64,000 nt of DNA from positions 2,169,501 to 2,233,500 of the forward strand of contig NC_090953.1 of NCBI RefSeq assembly GCF_040807025.1, read 5' to 3'. Position 1 is the first letter of the stretch. Each line of letters starts with the position of its first letter. The translations under genes and the position numbers were made by a program. The DNA comes from Struthio camelus. Lineage: Eukaryota > Chordata > Aves > Struthioniformes > Struthionidae. The notes below the pieces were generated by a model. It did no database searches. It was given only the letters and a program-made list of their open reading frames with translations, and was not told where the DNA came from. Shown here in pieces: positions 50,688 through 62,021 of this stretch.

Positions 50688-53600
50688 GTGAGCGGCGGCG
50701 GCGGCGGCGGGGGGCGCGCGGGGGGGGCGGGCCTGGCCGGGCCGGGCCTGGTGGAGGAAGAGGCGCCCCCGCCTCACCCGGGGCCCCCGAGCCCTCCGGC
50801 CTGTCCTGGCCCCCCAGCTCATCCTGCTTCCTCCCCCCTCCCCGGGCTCTTCCAGGGCTGCCCGGCTCGTCCCGGTTGCCACAGCCTTGTCCAGGATATC
50901 CCGGCTCACAAGGGTGCCCCACCCTCGTCCAGATCCCCCAACTCATCCACAGCACCCCCAGTTTATCCCTGTTACCGCAGATTTCCTGCAGAAACCCAGC
51001 TCGTCCAGGGTGCCCCCAGCCCTCTCCAAGGAACTACAGCTCTTCCAGGCTACCCCGCCTCATCCAGGATGCCCCAGCTCACCCGCAGTTGCCAGGTTCG
51101 TCCAGGGTGCCCAGCTCGTCCGGGATATCCTAGGTCATCCGAGGAACCGCCGCTCGCCCAGGGTACCTCCAGCTTGTCCGGGGTGCCCCAGGTTCACCGG
51201 CTCGTCCAGGGCCCCCTCGCTCTTCCTCTGCCCTCGCGCAGGTGCAGACCTCGCGCTCAGGTAGCGCGGCGCAGCCATGCCCCTCTGGTCGCAGCCCCAC
51301 AGAAGAGCATTTTGTGGCACAGCCAAGATAAAACGGCTGCTTTTCCTGTAAGGAGGTGAAGGTTTGACAGTGCTGGGGTGTTATATGGTGGAAAGGCTTC
51401 AGCAGAGTTGTTCTGCAGAAGTAGAGGAGAATAATCTTCAGAGCTCAAGGTGAAAGCACATCCAGGGTATCCCTGTGCTTGAGTACCACCAGGCATCAAT
51501 GCATTTTAGCATTCACCAGAAGTGCTCGGGGAGTTTAATTTTGCTTTGTCATGCAAAAATTAAAAATAGTGGCACTTAATTCAAGGCTTAAAGCTTTTCC
51601 TCCTGCTGTTGTGCTCACTTCGCCGCCACTGACAGCCTTCTTACAGGCGTGCACCAGTTTTTGTTAATGATGCTTGGCCTTTCTGTACTGCCTCCTCCTC
51701 TGTCAGGAGTTTCAACTTTGTTGTTCCTCCGCAGATCTCAAACCCAGGAAATACACCGTCAGCCAGGACAGCACAGGCTATGGGCAGGGACGCAGACTTG
51801 GCTTCTGTCCCCTGCCTCTTCAGAAACCTGGTGTATGACATCAGATATTTGGCCCATTTCTCCCTGCTTTATTTGCTGTGTGAGTTTCTGCTGCTTGAGA
51901 CACGGTCTGTGACCACCGCATATAGCGAGATAGTCCTTTTCCAGATCACTTGAAACATGCTCTCTGCCCTAGTCTTACACAAATCTTGAGGGATGATTGA
52001 GGAAGGGGGAAAAAAAAAACCCACACACATTCAAGAGTACAAAACTGGAGTCATTGACTGTGCTGGACCACAGCAGACTGACGCTTTGACTTCTGTCGTT
52101 ATTAGGCACGGAGCAGTCAAGAGTGAAGATACCTTTAAGACTCCTCAATTTCATTTTGATCTGTGGTTCTACTTTACTCTGCAGAACTGGGTGCTGGACT
52201 TCGGGCGTCCTATTGCGATGGTGAGTGTGACAGAGGCAGGCCCGCTGGGTGTGTGCACTTCGCTTGTTTAGGATATAGGATAGCAGAGTTGTGACAGTTC
52301 AACCCAGAACTTCCCACGTAGGCTGGTAGACTGTTTCTACACGCTGCGTACCTTCACCAAAGTGACATCCTGGAGGAACGTGTCTCTGAAATCAGGACCT
52401 CTGGGGTATATTGGTGTGAATAACTGTTACCAAGTGTGTTGCGCAAGTAGAAAGGAAGGTATCTGGGAAACTTGGTTCCAAGTCACTTATCCTGCAACTT
52501 TATGTTTTCCTAACATAAAAGCTAACTAGAGAGGTTTATGCTGTTCTTCACCCTACCCTGCCGGTAGGTCCGCAGTTTAGGAACTCTTGAGAATCCAGCT
52601 CTCCAGATAACGCATGGCAGGACAGAAGTGGTCTTTGCCTTCAAAGTATGTGTGGTTTTTTGTTTGTTTGTTTTTGTTACCAGCATCTGACCATGACAAA
52701 GTGTTAAACAGGGAATGTGTTACTGTAGGATTCCTGAATGCCCTTTTCACCTAGCCACACAGCTTCACACCATCGGCTTTTGGTGGCACTGCAAGAGTGA
52801 GTGGCTGAGATGTAAATATACTGTTCATTTAGTGCATATTTCCAAAATATGTTTTAGCTGTGTTTACTGCAAGAAGAGTTACTCCATTTTGTTATTAACA
52901 TGTGAAGTCAAGTCAGCCAGTTAGTTGGCTGTTAACTCAAACCGTAACAAGTAGGAAGCAGCAGCAGTCCAAAACAAAGACTTTCTCCCACTGTCTTTCA
53001 GCCAGTTGCTGGGGGCTGCAGATGCTTTGAAAACAAAACACGGTAATTGCCCGCTGGGTCGTGAGCATGTACTGATGTGCTTCTTTCCTCTCTCTTCAGA
53101 TTATTCTACCTTTGGAGTGGTTTCCACTGAACAAACCAAGTGCTGGAGATTATTTCCACATGGCTTACAATGTTATCACACCATTTCTTCTGCTAAAGGT
53201 AAACCTCAAAGCAGAGGTGTTTCATTTTTGAAATATTACCTGTAAAAGCAGGGCTCCTAATACAGTTTTCTAAAGGACAAGAATTTATCAGAAGCTTGTT
53301 GAACAAGTGTTAGTTACTCACAAATTCCTGCAAATGAGCCAGTCCTACTGTAGTTAGAATTTTTCTACTCCAGAAAGAATTCAAGGTACTGTCTCTTAAA
53401 GAGCAAGGCCGTGACCATCTCCACACCCTGCTGACATAAGTGTTTTCAGCAGGTTTTACAGCAGCCAGTCCTGGCCACAGAAAGATCGTTTGGTCTCTCT
53501 CATTTTTATGCAGTTTGTTTATCATGAACTAGTGGGAGTCCAGACTAGTTCCTCTGACTTGTTTTTTATGAATTGAAGCAGACATGGTTAGACTGGATTC

Positions 53601-56600
53601 TGTATGTGACCCTTTTGAGTCAGCCTCCAGCCTTTGGCAGCAGCACAAGTTCCAGGAGAAGGCGGCAGAAATTTAAGCCCAGAGGAAATCATTTTGCTTA
53701 TTAATCATGTTTCCTGCATATACAAAGCAGATTATTTCCCACAGTAACGCCAGCTTCAGTAGAATTTTGAGTCCTTCACCCTGGCTGAGCTAAAGCATAT
53801 TTTTAAGACAACATCCATCCATGATTTAAAGACCTTAACAAAGCTGGAACTATAGAAGATTTTCTAAATTGTTCAGTGCTTAATTACACTTGCTCTTCGA
53901 CATTAGAATTACATCTTCAGCTTGAATTTATCTAGCTTCAGCTGCCAGCCGCTGGATCATATAAAACATTTACGAGGTTAAAGACTGTTATATCATTAGA
54001 AATCTTCTTATATTAAATAGTTAGCAGCCGGAAAATATGAGAAAGCAATTATAAATATATTTTAACCTTCATTAGCTAGAAATTGAATTTTGTCCCGAGT
54101 CATAAGTGGTTCTCTCTCTGGGAGTCTGGGAGTTTTTAAATGCCATTGTGGCCAAAAAGAGAATATTCAATATCCAGTCCTTTGGACGGTTTGAAGTATA
54201 TGAAACTCTCAGTCTAATCTGTCTCAGTCTGACACAACTGATTTCTACAGGTTAGGTACTCATCGGGTGAAAATTTGCTGTCTTTGACTTCCTTGGCAGC
54301 AGAGCATGAAGGACTAGCACGCACAAAAAAGCCATTTGTCACTCAGGATACGTTTCTCTTATCCAATCCCCTCTCGAAGGAATGTCCAACCTTTTCTCTT
54401 GTCAGATGAGAGTTTACCTGAGCCTTTTATTCTCCTCACCTATCTGCGAGTCCTTTGACATTCATACAGCAGTTATAGAGAAAGAGAAAGTTAAGCCTCA
54501 AAATTAAATACAAATAAGGAGCTTTTCAGTGCATATAGAGACCATCTATGAAGGGTTGCAAAGCTGATTTGGCAGCACAGAGATAGAAGGGCAAAGGTCG
54601 CCACTGCTGATCCTCCAGCAGGGCAAGGCTGACGCATTCACGCTGACCCCGAGCGTTTGAGGCCGACTTAGAATTTACTCTTAATGCACCTTCCTTACAG
54701 AGGCAGTGAGATTTTGGGAAAGCAGGGCCGACTTCAAACAAGCAAGCCAGGCATGCGTCTCTTCTATGAAATGACCGCAAAAGTAGTCACATTGCTGTTT
54801 TCTCTTGATAGGTCTCTGCAGTTCATTCTCTGAGGCATAGAGAATGTTTCAGGTTTCCATCTCCTGGGTCCCAAATCACAAAGTACGTTAGCTGAGATTT
54901 ATGCATTTTGATATCTTCTTACTTTGCAACTTTAGTGGAGAGCTCCCTTCCAGATAGATCTTACTTCTCTTCCCCAGTCTGGCCTGCATGAGCTTGCCCC
55001 AGACTCTGGGTCATACTGGGGCTCCCCCTCAGCCACACGTACGTGTCTCCACCCAGACCTAAGCAGACCACAAAAGGGTACAGGGAGCACTCCATCATTA
55101 AATTTGACTGCTGGTACTCAAAGGGTTGCCTCAGTCACCAACCTGTTTTATTGGTTAATATATTTTTTCCTATATATTAGTTTGGTTTAAATGAAGCTTC
55201 CTCTTTAGAAGCAAATGCACAGAGAACAATGAGTCAAATTCCGTTAGGGAGGGGTTTAGGGAGGGGAAGAAGAAACACCCAAGCAATCAAAAAAGAGACT
55301 TTTGAAAAACATCCAGCAGAGAATTATAAATGAACAAATGTCTCTTAACCAAAGGAGTTAAGTGCACTGTGCTCTCAGTTGGAGTGATGCTAGAGGTTCT
55401 TCTCACCACTGGAGGGCACAGAGAGGCTTTCCAATAGATTTAGCAAAGGAACTACAGAAAGCAGCTGCCTTATTGTTCCTAATTAATCATGTTTTGGAGC
55501 ATATCTGGTGAATAAATTGCCTTGAGTACTGTATTAGAAATACTGGATGACTGACTCAGTCTAAGCATTGGCTCTAGTAAGGGGTGCTGCTTTGCAGAAA
55601 GGTTTAACAAGGCCACAAAGTCAGTTTTCCTTGTTGCAAAAAGGGATAGAAGGCGTACACAAAACTGAAAGCCACATAGGCTAATGGAAATGTGTTGGAG
55701 ATGTGTGTTGGGGGTCAAAACTGCAATAAGAGAAACACGTTCTCTTCTGGTCCGGTCACACTGATTTGTCCATGATGGGCTATGTTTATTTCCCAGTCAG
55801 GGTGCTAACAGCTGTGGACAGCAGCTCAGTTCTGCTATGGCAACGTAACCTACAGTATTTTTTACAGGCTTTTGCTTGGTTTTAGATGATTTTTGCTAGC
55901 CACGATTGAGTTAGAGAGGGCAGAATTGGTTACAGCGCCGTGCTTCCCTCCTCAAACCTCCTCACTGTTCAGTATGTCTCTATATTTTTAGCTCATTGAA
56001 AGATCCCCTAAGACCTTACCAAGATCAATGGTGTACGTCAGCATCATCGTGTTTGTCATGGGAGCAAGCATCCACTTGGTTGGAGACTCTGTAAACCATC
56101 GCTTGATTTTCAGCGGCTACCAGCACCATCTGTCTGTACGAGAGAATCCAATCATCAAAAACTTGAAGCCAGAGACACTGGTAAAGAGGCTGTGTTTGAT
56201 GCAAACGCTTACTTAAAAATATTAATTGCTTGTTCTTATTTAATAATGTCCTGTTCCTCTACCATTTTAAATGTTTCATTGTGTTTCAGATTGATTCCTT
56301 TGAGCTGCTGTACTACTACGATGAATATTTAGGTCATTCAATGTGGTAAGCATTTTACAGTTTATCTAGTGGCCTCAGGACATAACACAAGGAAAGGCAG
56401 ATCTGATCTGTTCGTAGCTTAATATGTAAAGAAAAACAACACAGCTGATGAGATATAGTTGAGGTAACATTCTTACAGCTAGTGTGATTACCGTGGATTT
56501 CTCGCTTTGAAAATTGCCTGTTCCTACTAGTGTCTACCATATCTGCCATTCTCGCTGATATTTCTAGGACATGCAGTTTGACAGTTGCAGTGAACAGAGG

Positions 56601-59600
56601 AACAGCTCCTCTGTTCTCTCTTAGTTGCCTCTTTTATGGGATACCCAGATAAAGAGACAGTTTATAGTGCAAGTTTAAGGATTCGGCAAACTCATTGACT
56701 GTGACCACCCATGTTTTTGCTCCTCTAGAGGTTGACTTTAAAACAGCTCGATTTTGCCTGGTTTCTCCAGGATGCTCTAGACATTTGCTCATTTCCCTCC
56801 TTTATCATGCATTCATTTATCAACCCTCCAGCTAGAGCGGAGGGTTGCTCATGTAGCTAGACCAATGCCACTAAGTGACAGAGAGAGTACATGGCCCAAG
56901 CACTCCCAGCCTTGCTGATTCAGGGAGCTCAGTTAGGTCCAAGTTCTAATTTCACCACCACGGCAGCATTGTTGTCAACAGCTGATCCTGGCAGTACTTG
57001 GTCCAGTTTGACAGTAGGCTTAATCCAGCGTGACTGCAGTTCCAGCTGCATCCTACTCAGAGTATACCTAGCCCTTGTGCGACCGCACGTGATGCTGAAT
57101 CAACTTGCTGACCCAACAGCCACATACCCCTAGTCATGCGTGGCTGTACCATTGCTGGATTCAGCATGACAGCAGGATCACACTTCAGAACAGAACTGCC
57201 CCCTTGGCTCCAGAGCACAGATTCACTCTAGGGGAACAAGTGTCCACCCTCTGCACCGATCTGTGATTTTAGCCCCATGTGTCTAAATCACTCAATCTCA
57301 GTTCAGGCAGGTTCCTCTCCTTCCAGGACCTCAGCACGCTTTTGCTAGAGCACCTTTGGCTTTTTGAATATGCGACTTCTGCAGAATGGTGCTGGTTGCT
57401 TCCAGCCCTGCCGATGCAGGCCTTGACAATCCTATTTCCACATTAAATCCACGTGGGCACAAGCTGCTATGGAGAGTGTTTTATTGGAGGGCTGCATCTG
57501 AACCAACAAGGCCAGGTTCCTGCAGTATTGCAGATGTGCTGATCACCTGCTTGTGCCTCGGGTCCAGGACTGCACCCTCCTGGCTGGTGTGGCTCTTGCA
57601 GCCAGGCAGTGACGGTGGCAGAGCAGCAGCCATCAGTGCAGACATGTCCCATATCCTGCATGGACTGGTCTCACGGCTCTGCGTGTCCTGAAGACCCCAG
57701 AGAGAACTGTCTATCCCTTTATTGCTGCCAGATAACCTTAGGTCTCTCTGACAGTGCAGAGGGAAGCCTTTCTCTCATCAGGCTACTTCAGATTTCTCTT
57801 CTCCTCAGGAACTGCAAAGCAAGCAAATTCCATTCCTTTAAAAAGGGGCTCTGTTAGTTTGTTTAAATCCTGGTCCACGTCCTGCTTTCCTGTGGTTTAG
57901 CTTTTACCACAACACGATGCACTTTTAAGCAGCTTTTTGAGGCTGGGAGCGTAACAAATGCAATTGTTCGACCAAGCACTTGAACCCAGCATTTGATCTA
58001 ATCAGCAAACTCTGGCCTTTCCTGTGAGAGCCCCAGAAGTCTAATAATCTTCAGAAGCACTCTGCAGAGCCAGGACATACAATAGCCCCACACTAGGCAC
58101 TGCCGGGCTTTCTTAGACATGATGGTAATCTCATAGCAACAGCTGTGACACTTGCAGAGAAGCTATAGCTTTACAGTCACTGTGGTCATAGCATGACACT
58201 ATGGCATTAGACCTTATGGTTTTTGCAGGCGGTCCAGTTACACATTGCTTCACCAACTCGAGCACATAAGATTGGAGCAGGCTTGGCTGGCCTCTGGTTC
58301 TGCTCTTTGGCAATTCCTACACAGGAATTGTCTACATGCAGCGTTTAGATTTGGGGGCAGGGTTTAAACACTTGCCTGCTGGTGAAAGATTAGCAGAGCG
58401 AACACATTTGGAAGCTGAGGGCTAGTCTATGCTGGCGTAATGCAAGCAGAGTCGGTTACCACAAGGATCTCCGTTCCTTCGTTGCGTCTGAGACCATAAT
58501 AGAGACATAACGGATGAATGCATGTGGAAAACCAGCCAGGCCGTGATACAGCAGTGAGGGCAAAGTGTAGGCTCCAGAGCTTAGTACATAGAGATGCTGT
58601 TTTCCAGCGTCACACCTCTGATGGGAGGTCTGCTTCTGTTCACAGGTACATCCCTTTCTTTCTGATACTGTTTATATATTTCACTGGCTGCTTTACTCCT
58701 GTTGAAGAAGAGAGCAGGATGCCACTGGCTGCATTGCTTCTAATGGGGCCAAGCAGCCTTTATTACTGGTAAGTGCTTTTTGTCCTTTCTGGACAGGGGA
58801 GGGATGGCAGCATGTGCTCAAGGCATGCAGGCAGGAGCTCTCCATTCTCCACAGTGGAATTTTCTGTAGCTTGTGCTGTGCAGGTCTCAGAAATCAAACC
58901 AGGTCTGTTGGAATTTGCGGCCTGTTTAGCCTGTGCAAGTTGTCCGGGCCTGAGGTCAGCTGGGCCAACTTCAGCTTCACCTGTCAGCACAGCGCACTCT
59001 GTCACTGCGGGGTGCGTTTCTTCATCCGTGTCGTCCCCCACTGACTAACAGGGTGGGAGCAGGTAGGTTCAGCCCAACCGGTTCTGCAAGGGCAGCACCC
59101 TCTTTTTTAGAGGGGCAAGACTTCAGCTCTGTGCTGGCAAAGGCCTTGAGTCACAAGTATGTTTTTCATCCAGAAAGCAGCGCTACTGAGCGGAGGAAAG
59201 GTCATCCGTTTGCAGTGGAGAACTGCTTCTTTGTGCACTATGGGGCACCTTTCCATCCTACATAAATAACCCTTCTACTGATGGTCCTGACGCTGGTGTA
59301 TTCTGGAGACAAGTCCGCTCCCTTTGTTGTGGGAAATAGTCTCTTCTGGCACTGATTCCACCCTGCACCAGTTGCTCCAAACCCACCTGATTAACAGTCA
59401 AGTCAGTATTTTTCCTCCTCTATCCTATATCAGGATTCCTGAGATATTCTTATCTCTGGAGCTCAGGCTTTCAGCCTCCATTGTACTTGCTGTCGTCCCG
59501 TCTTTAAAGCCTGCTAGTCGCTGTCAAAGGAGACTGTGTTCCTTAAAGATTTTGGGGCAGTCACCTAGTGCCTGCAGCTCATCCACCTGATCTCAGGTTG

Positions 59601-61951
59601 TTCGTGGTAATGGAGATTTGTCTCATCAGTCGTCTGGAGGTTTTACACAGAGCGCAGACCATTTGTGTGATGCTCTTACGCTGCCTCTGCAGCCCACCCT
59701 GCGGGTCCAAATAGCCTTTTGAGAGAGGTCTTATTTATTTCCCATTTTCATTAGCCTCATCTTCTCAAATGGTTTCCCTGATGGCAGCCAAACAACTTGT
59801 CATTCATCTTCAGAGATGCTGTTCTCTTTTGCCCATGGCTGTACCCCCTGCTGAGACTGTTTTTATACAGTAAATTAATTTTTGATAGTCAAAGTCATCA
59901 GGATGATTTGGTCAGTTCCCAGTTACCCCATTGCACTTCCTTTAAATACATCAGCGTGAAACTGCAGTTTGTGTGCTAGCAATTTAAGAACAAGTAAGTG
60001 TAATTCCTTCACTTCCTCCTGTCAGCCTGGCAGTTTCTCAGTGCAGGTCTATTTAAGGAGACACCCATTTGCTAACTCCACCACCCCCTGCAGATGGGCT
60101 CTCTCAAGAGCTATCATCCCAAGTGTCTGCTTTCCAGTGGTCCTGATGAGCTTGCTGCCTCTTTGGACTCTGCCAGACTGAGAGCACCGTACTGATTCAT
60201 GCTCAGAGGTCTGTGCAATGCAGAAAAACAAAGAAAGACCTGGTAATGATTATTCACCGTTTCTTGTAGATAAGAACTAGAGCGCACCCAGTGCCTCGTC
60301 ATGCAGCAGGTTTGAAGGAACATGAAAGAGTAGTGCTTCTTGATGTAGCGTGTAATTACAGCTGTGGGACTCGCTGCCAGAGGAAACAGGGAGGCTCGGG
60401 GAGCGAATGGCCTCAGAACAGCCAGAGAGACACAAGGAAGACAAGTTCCCCGTGTGGCAGTCAGACAGGACGGCCCAGATGCAGCCTGCAGATCAGGAAG
60501 TCTCTAAGCAGCTGATTAGCAGTCAGGAAGGTGTGTCGCAGAAGGGTAACTTGCTTTGCTGTCTCACTAACACCCTTTTCCTTAAGCAACCAAGACTGGC
60601 CACTGCCACATACAGCACAGGGGGGAGATACGGATTTTGGACTAAATGACCACACATCTGTGTATCCCAGTCAGATCCCAAACAGGGAGGACATGGTATT
60701 TATTACTTCAACCCTGAGTTTAGGATTAAACCCTCCCGTGCTGTGCTGGGGCTCCACACAGAGAAGGTGTTGAGAGTACAAGCACTCTGTACATCTGCTG
60801 TCCTTGTTTAAGACAGTCCTTGGCTCCCTGGTTGATTTGACCAGTGACCTTTACTGTGGCCCTTAGAAAAATACCTTTCCTGCTGTTCCTCAGTTTCCCT
60901 GTGTAAAACGAGGAGCCGATGACTATTTTTACCATCACTGGAAACAATCTGGACAGAGCCATGAAGAGCAGCGTGCAAGGGCAACACTGCCCTGTAACAA
61001 AGCGGGGCCGGGGCCGCGGGTTAGCCCTGCCTGCCACGGGTTCCCACCGGAGCCCCTCTCCCTCGCCTGCAGGGTTAGACACGGAGCCTCGCCTCAGGTT
61101 TGCCTTTAAGCTTCTGGTTCACACAGTGGGACCATCACCTTTAAAAACCCATATCGGGTACACACGTTTCTTTACCTGCTCTGTTAATGAAACCTGTTGA
61201 TGAATTACTGATAAGAAACTTAAAAACCAATGAGTTTAAAAGATGGCAGTAGAGAGCAGCAGCACAGCTTTGCTTACCTAGACGCAGAGCAGGGAGACGG
61301 TGCTGAGCGTGACGCTGGCTGTTCACACAGCTCTCGTACATACTTGCCTCTCGCAGCAGAAGGCGGTCAGATAAGCTTCATCACGGGTGCCCAAGCGCTT
61401 GGCTTGCAAATCTGCCCCAGGAAAGCTTGCTAGAGAGCAAAACACTTCTTCAGGCACAACACAGCTGTCTGAGCAGAAGACGGGGGCTTTGGGTATTAGC
61501 ATCAGGGCCAGTTCCTGCTGTCAAGGTCGCATCTCCCGCAGGAGGTTCCTGGGGAGACTTCAGGGTGAGACATTTTACCCAAGTAACACTAGAAGAGCTG
61601 GGTGCTGCTGTTGCTCTGTGCTTCCTCCCAGAGGGCACTAATGGGTATTTTTTGCTTTGTAGGTATCTCGTGACAGAGGGTCAGATTTTCATCCTCTACA
61701 TTTTCACTTTCTTTGCCATGATGGCTTTAGTGATGCACCAGAAACGCAAAGGACTTGTCCTGGACAGCAACGGGCTTTTTCTGTTCTACTCCTTCATCAT
61801 AACATTAGTCCTAATTGCTGTTTGGGTGATTTGGCTGTGGAATGACAAAATTCTCAGGAAGAAGTACCCTGGCGTGATCTATATCCCCGAGCCGTGGGCA
61901 TTTTACACCCTGCACATGAACAACCTCCATGCAGCAAAGGAAAGTTTATAA
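50605..61951 (+). CDS. CLN6: CLN6, ER membrane protein (neuronal ceroid lipofuscinosis 6), seven exons, complete
   Basis: Exons 50605-50687, 52106-52220, 53100-53198, 55992-56180, 56290-56345, 58646-58768, 61663-61951 join without phase errors to 317 residues (human 311). The seven-exon structure matches the human gene. Nearly all of residues 46-305 match mammalian CLN6, for example [20 protein letters not shown] and [12 protein letters not shown]. Family knowledge: polytopic (about seven helices) ER protein with cytosolic N-terminus that works with CLN8 in exporting lysosomal enzymes from the ER; loss causes lysosomal storage disease. The N-terminus ([13 protein letters not shown]) is Arg-rich as in human. 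The start ATG has a weak context (CAC-ATG-C), whereas in-frame ATGs in the upstream array have a strong one. The C-terminus ends [12 protein letters not shown], longer than in mammals. Confidence 0.95.
50688..52105 (+). other. CLN6 intron 1
   Basis: Holds the end of the CpG island, the degenerate minisatellite, and then ordinary AT-richer sequence from about 51360. No other gene recognised. Confidence 0.7.
50815..51235 (+). repeat. Degenerate minisatellite in CLN6 intron 1
   Basis: Recurring imperfect motif of the type CAGCTCGTCCAGGGTGCCCC, with variants CTCATCCAG, CTCTTCCAG and GGGATATCC, spaced roughly 15-45 bp through the block (clear copies near 50998-51018, 51090-51120 and 51160-51210). 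The copies are diverged, so unit boundaries are uncertain. Confidence 0.6.
52106..52220 (+). CDS. CLN6: CLN6 exon 2 (residues 28-66)
   Basis: Reads [20 protein letters not shown] and ends GRPIAM. The first half is variable between species; [18 protein letters not shown] is nearly invariant. Acceptor AG 52104-52105, donor GT 52221. Confidence 0.96.
53100..53198 (+). CDS. CLN6: CLN6 exon 3 (residues 67-99)
   Basis: Reads [20 protein letters not shown] and [13 protein letters not shown], covering the end of the first helix region and the start of the next. Acceptor AG 53098-53099, donor GT 53199. Confidence 0.96.
53199..55991 (+). other. CLN6 intron 3
   Basis: About 2.8 kb of AT-rich sequence; nothing recognisable inside it. 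Confidence 0.7.
55992..56180 (+). CDS. CLN6: CLN6 exon 4 (residues 100-162)
   Basis: Reads [20 protein letters not shown] and continues through [20 protein letters not shown] to the exon end. It is the most conserved exon of the gene. Donor GTAAAG. Confidence 0.97.
56290..56345 (+). CDS. CLN6: CLN6 exon 5 (residues 163-181)
   Basis: Reads [18 protein letters not shown] with a split Trp (TG|G). Short 56-base exon; acceptor AG 56288-56289, donor GT 56346. Confidence 0.95.
58646..58768 (+). CDS. CLN6: CLN6 exon 6 (residues 181-222)
   Basis: Reads [20 protein letters not shown], then [16 protein letters not shown] and a split Trp. Two membrane helices separated by an acidic loop (EEES). Confidence 0.95.
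58769..61662 (+). other. CLN6 intron 6
   Basis: About 2.9 kb. It contains a likely old LINE 3'-end remnant at about 60288-60440; nothing else recognised. Confidence 0.65.
60288..60440 (+). mobile_element. Probable CR1/L3-type LINE remnant in CLN6 intron 6
   Basis: AAGGAACATGAAAGAGTAGT, then CTTCTTGATGTAGCGTGTAA, then AGCTGTGGGACTCGCTGCCA and GAGGAAACAGGGAGGC. This is the same order of words as the 3' region of ancient CR1/L3 elements (TTCTTCA-GCAGCGCATAATTAA-CTGTGGAACTC-TTGCCACAGGA). It is diverged. Confidence 0.5.
61663..61951 (+). CDS. CLN6: CLN6 exon 7 (residues 222-317) and stop
   Basis: Reads [20 protein letters not shown] and later [20 protein letters not shown], then a lineage-specific end [11 protein letters not shown] before TAA (61949-61951). 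Two helices precede the conserved [10 protein letters not shown]. Confidence 0.96.
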
Positions 61952-62015
61952 GTTTTGATATTTTAGAGTGATTTGAAGAAAAAATATCTAGTTTTTCTAA
62001 TGTAGACATATTTCA

Positions 62016-62021
62016 AATAAA
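62016..62021 (+). terminator. CLN6: CLN6 poly(A) signal AATAAA
   Basis: Canonical hexamer 65 bases after the CLN6 stop in AT-rich sequence. It would give a very short 3' UTR; longer isoforms could use AATAAA at 63708-63713. Confidence 0.55.

Larger units (their letters stand above)
49770..50760. promoter_or_regulatory. CLN6: CLN6 CpG island and promoter region
   Basis: Very high G+C and CpG from about 49770 through CLN6 exon 1. Most of it consists of the 74-bp tandem array. Each unit contains a GGGGCGG GC box (Sp1-type) and a near-consensus RFX X-box. No TATA box seen. Confidence 0.75.

Noticed and set aside
49764-51359. Long open frames (up to about 530 codons) on both strands across the 74-bp array
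   Set aside because: They arise because the repeat unit lacks stop codons in every frame. All six frames give low-complexity Ala/Arg/Pro/Gly translation with no similarity, and they run past the CLN6 exon 1 donor into the intron.
58420-58480. DNA-transposon end resembling archosaur hAT repeats (CTAGTCTATGCTGGCG)
   Set aside because: The similarity is limited to about 20 bases, with no terminal inverted repeat or target duplication found.
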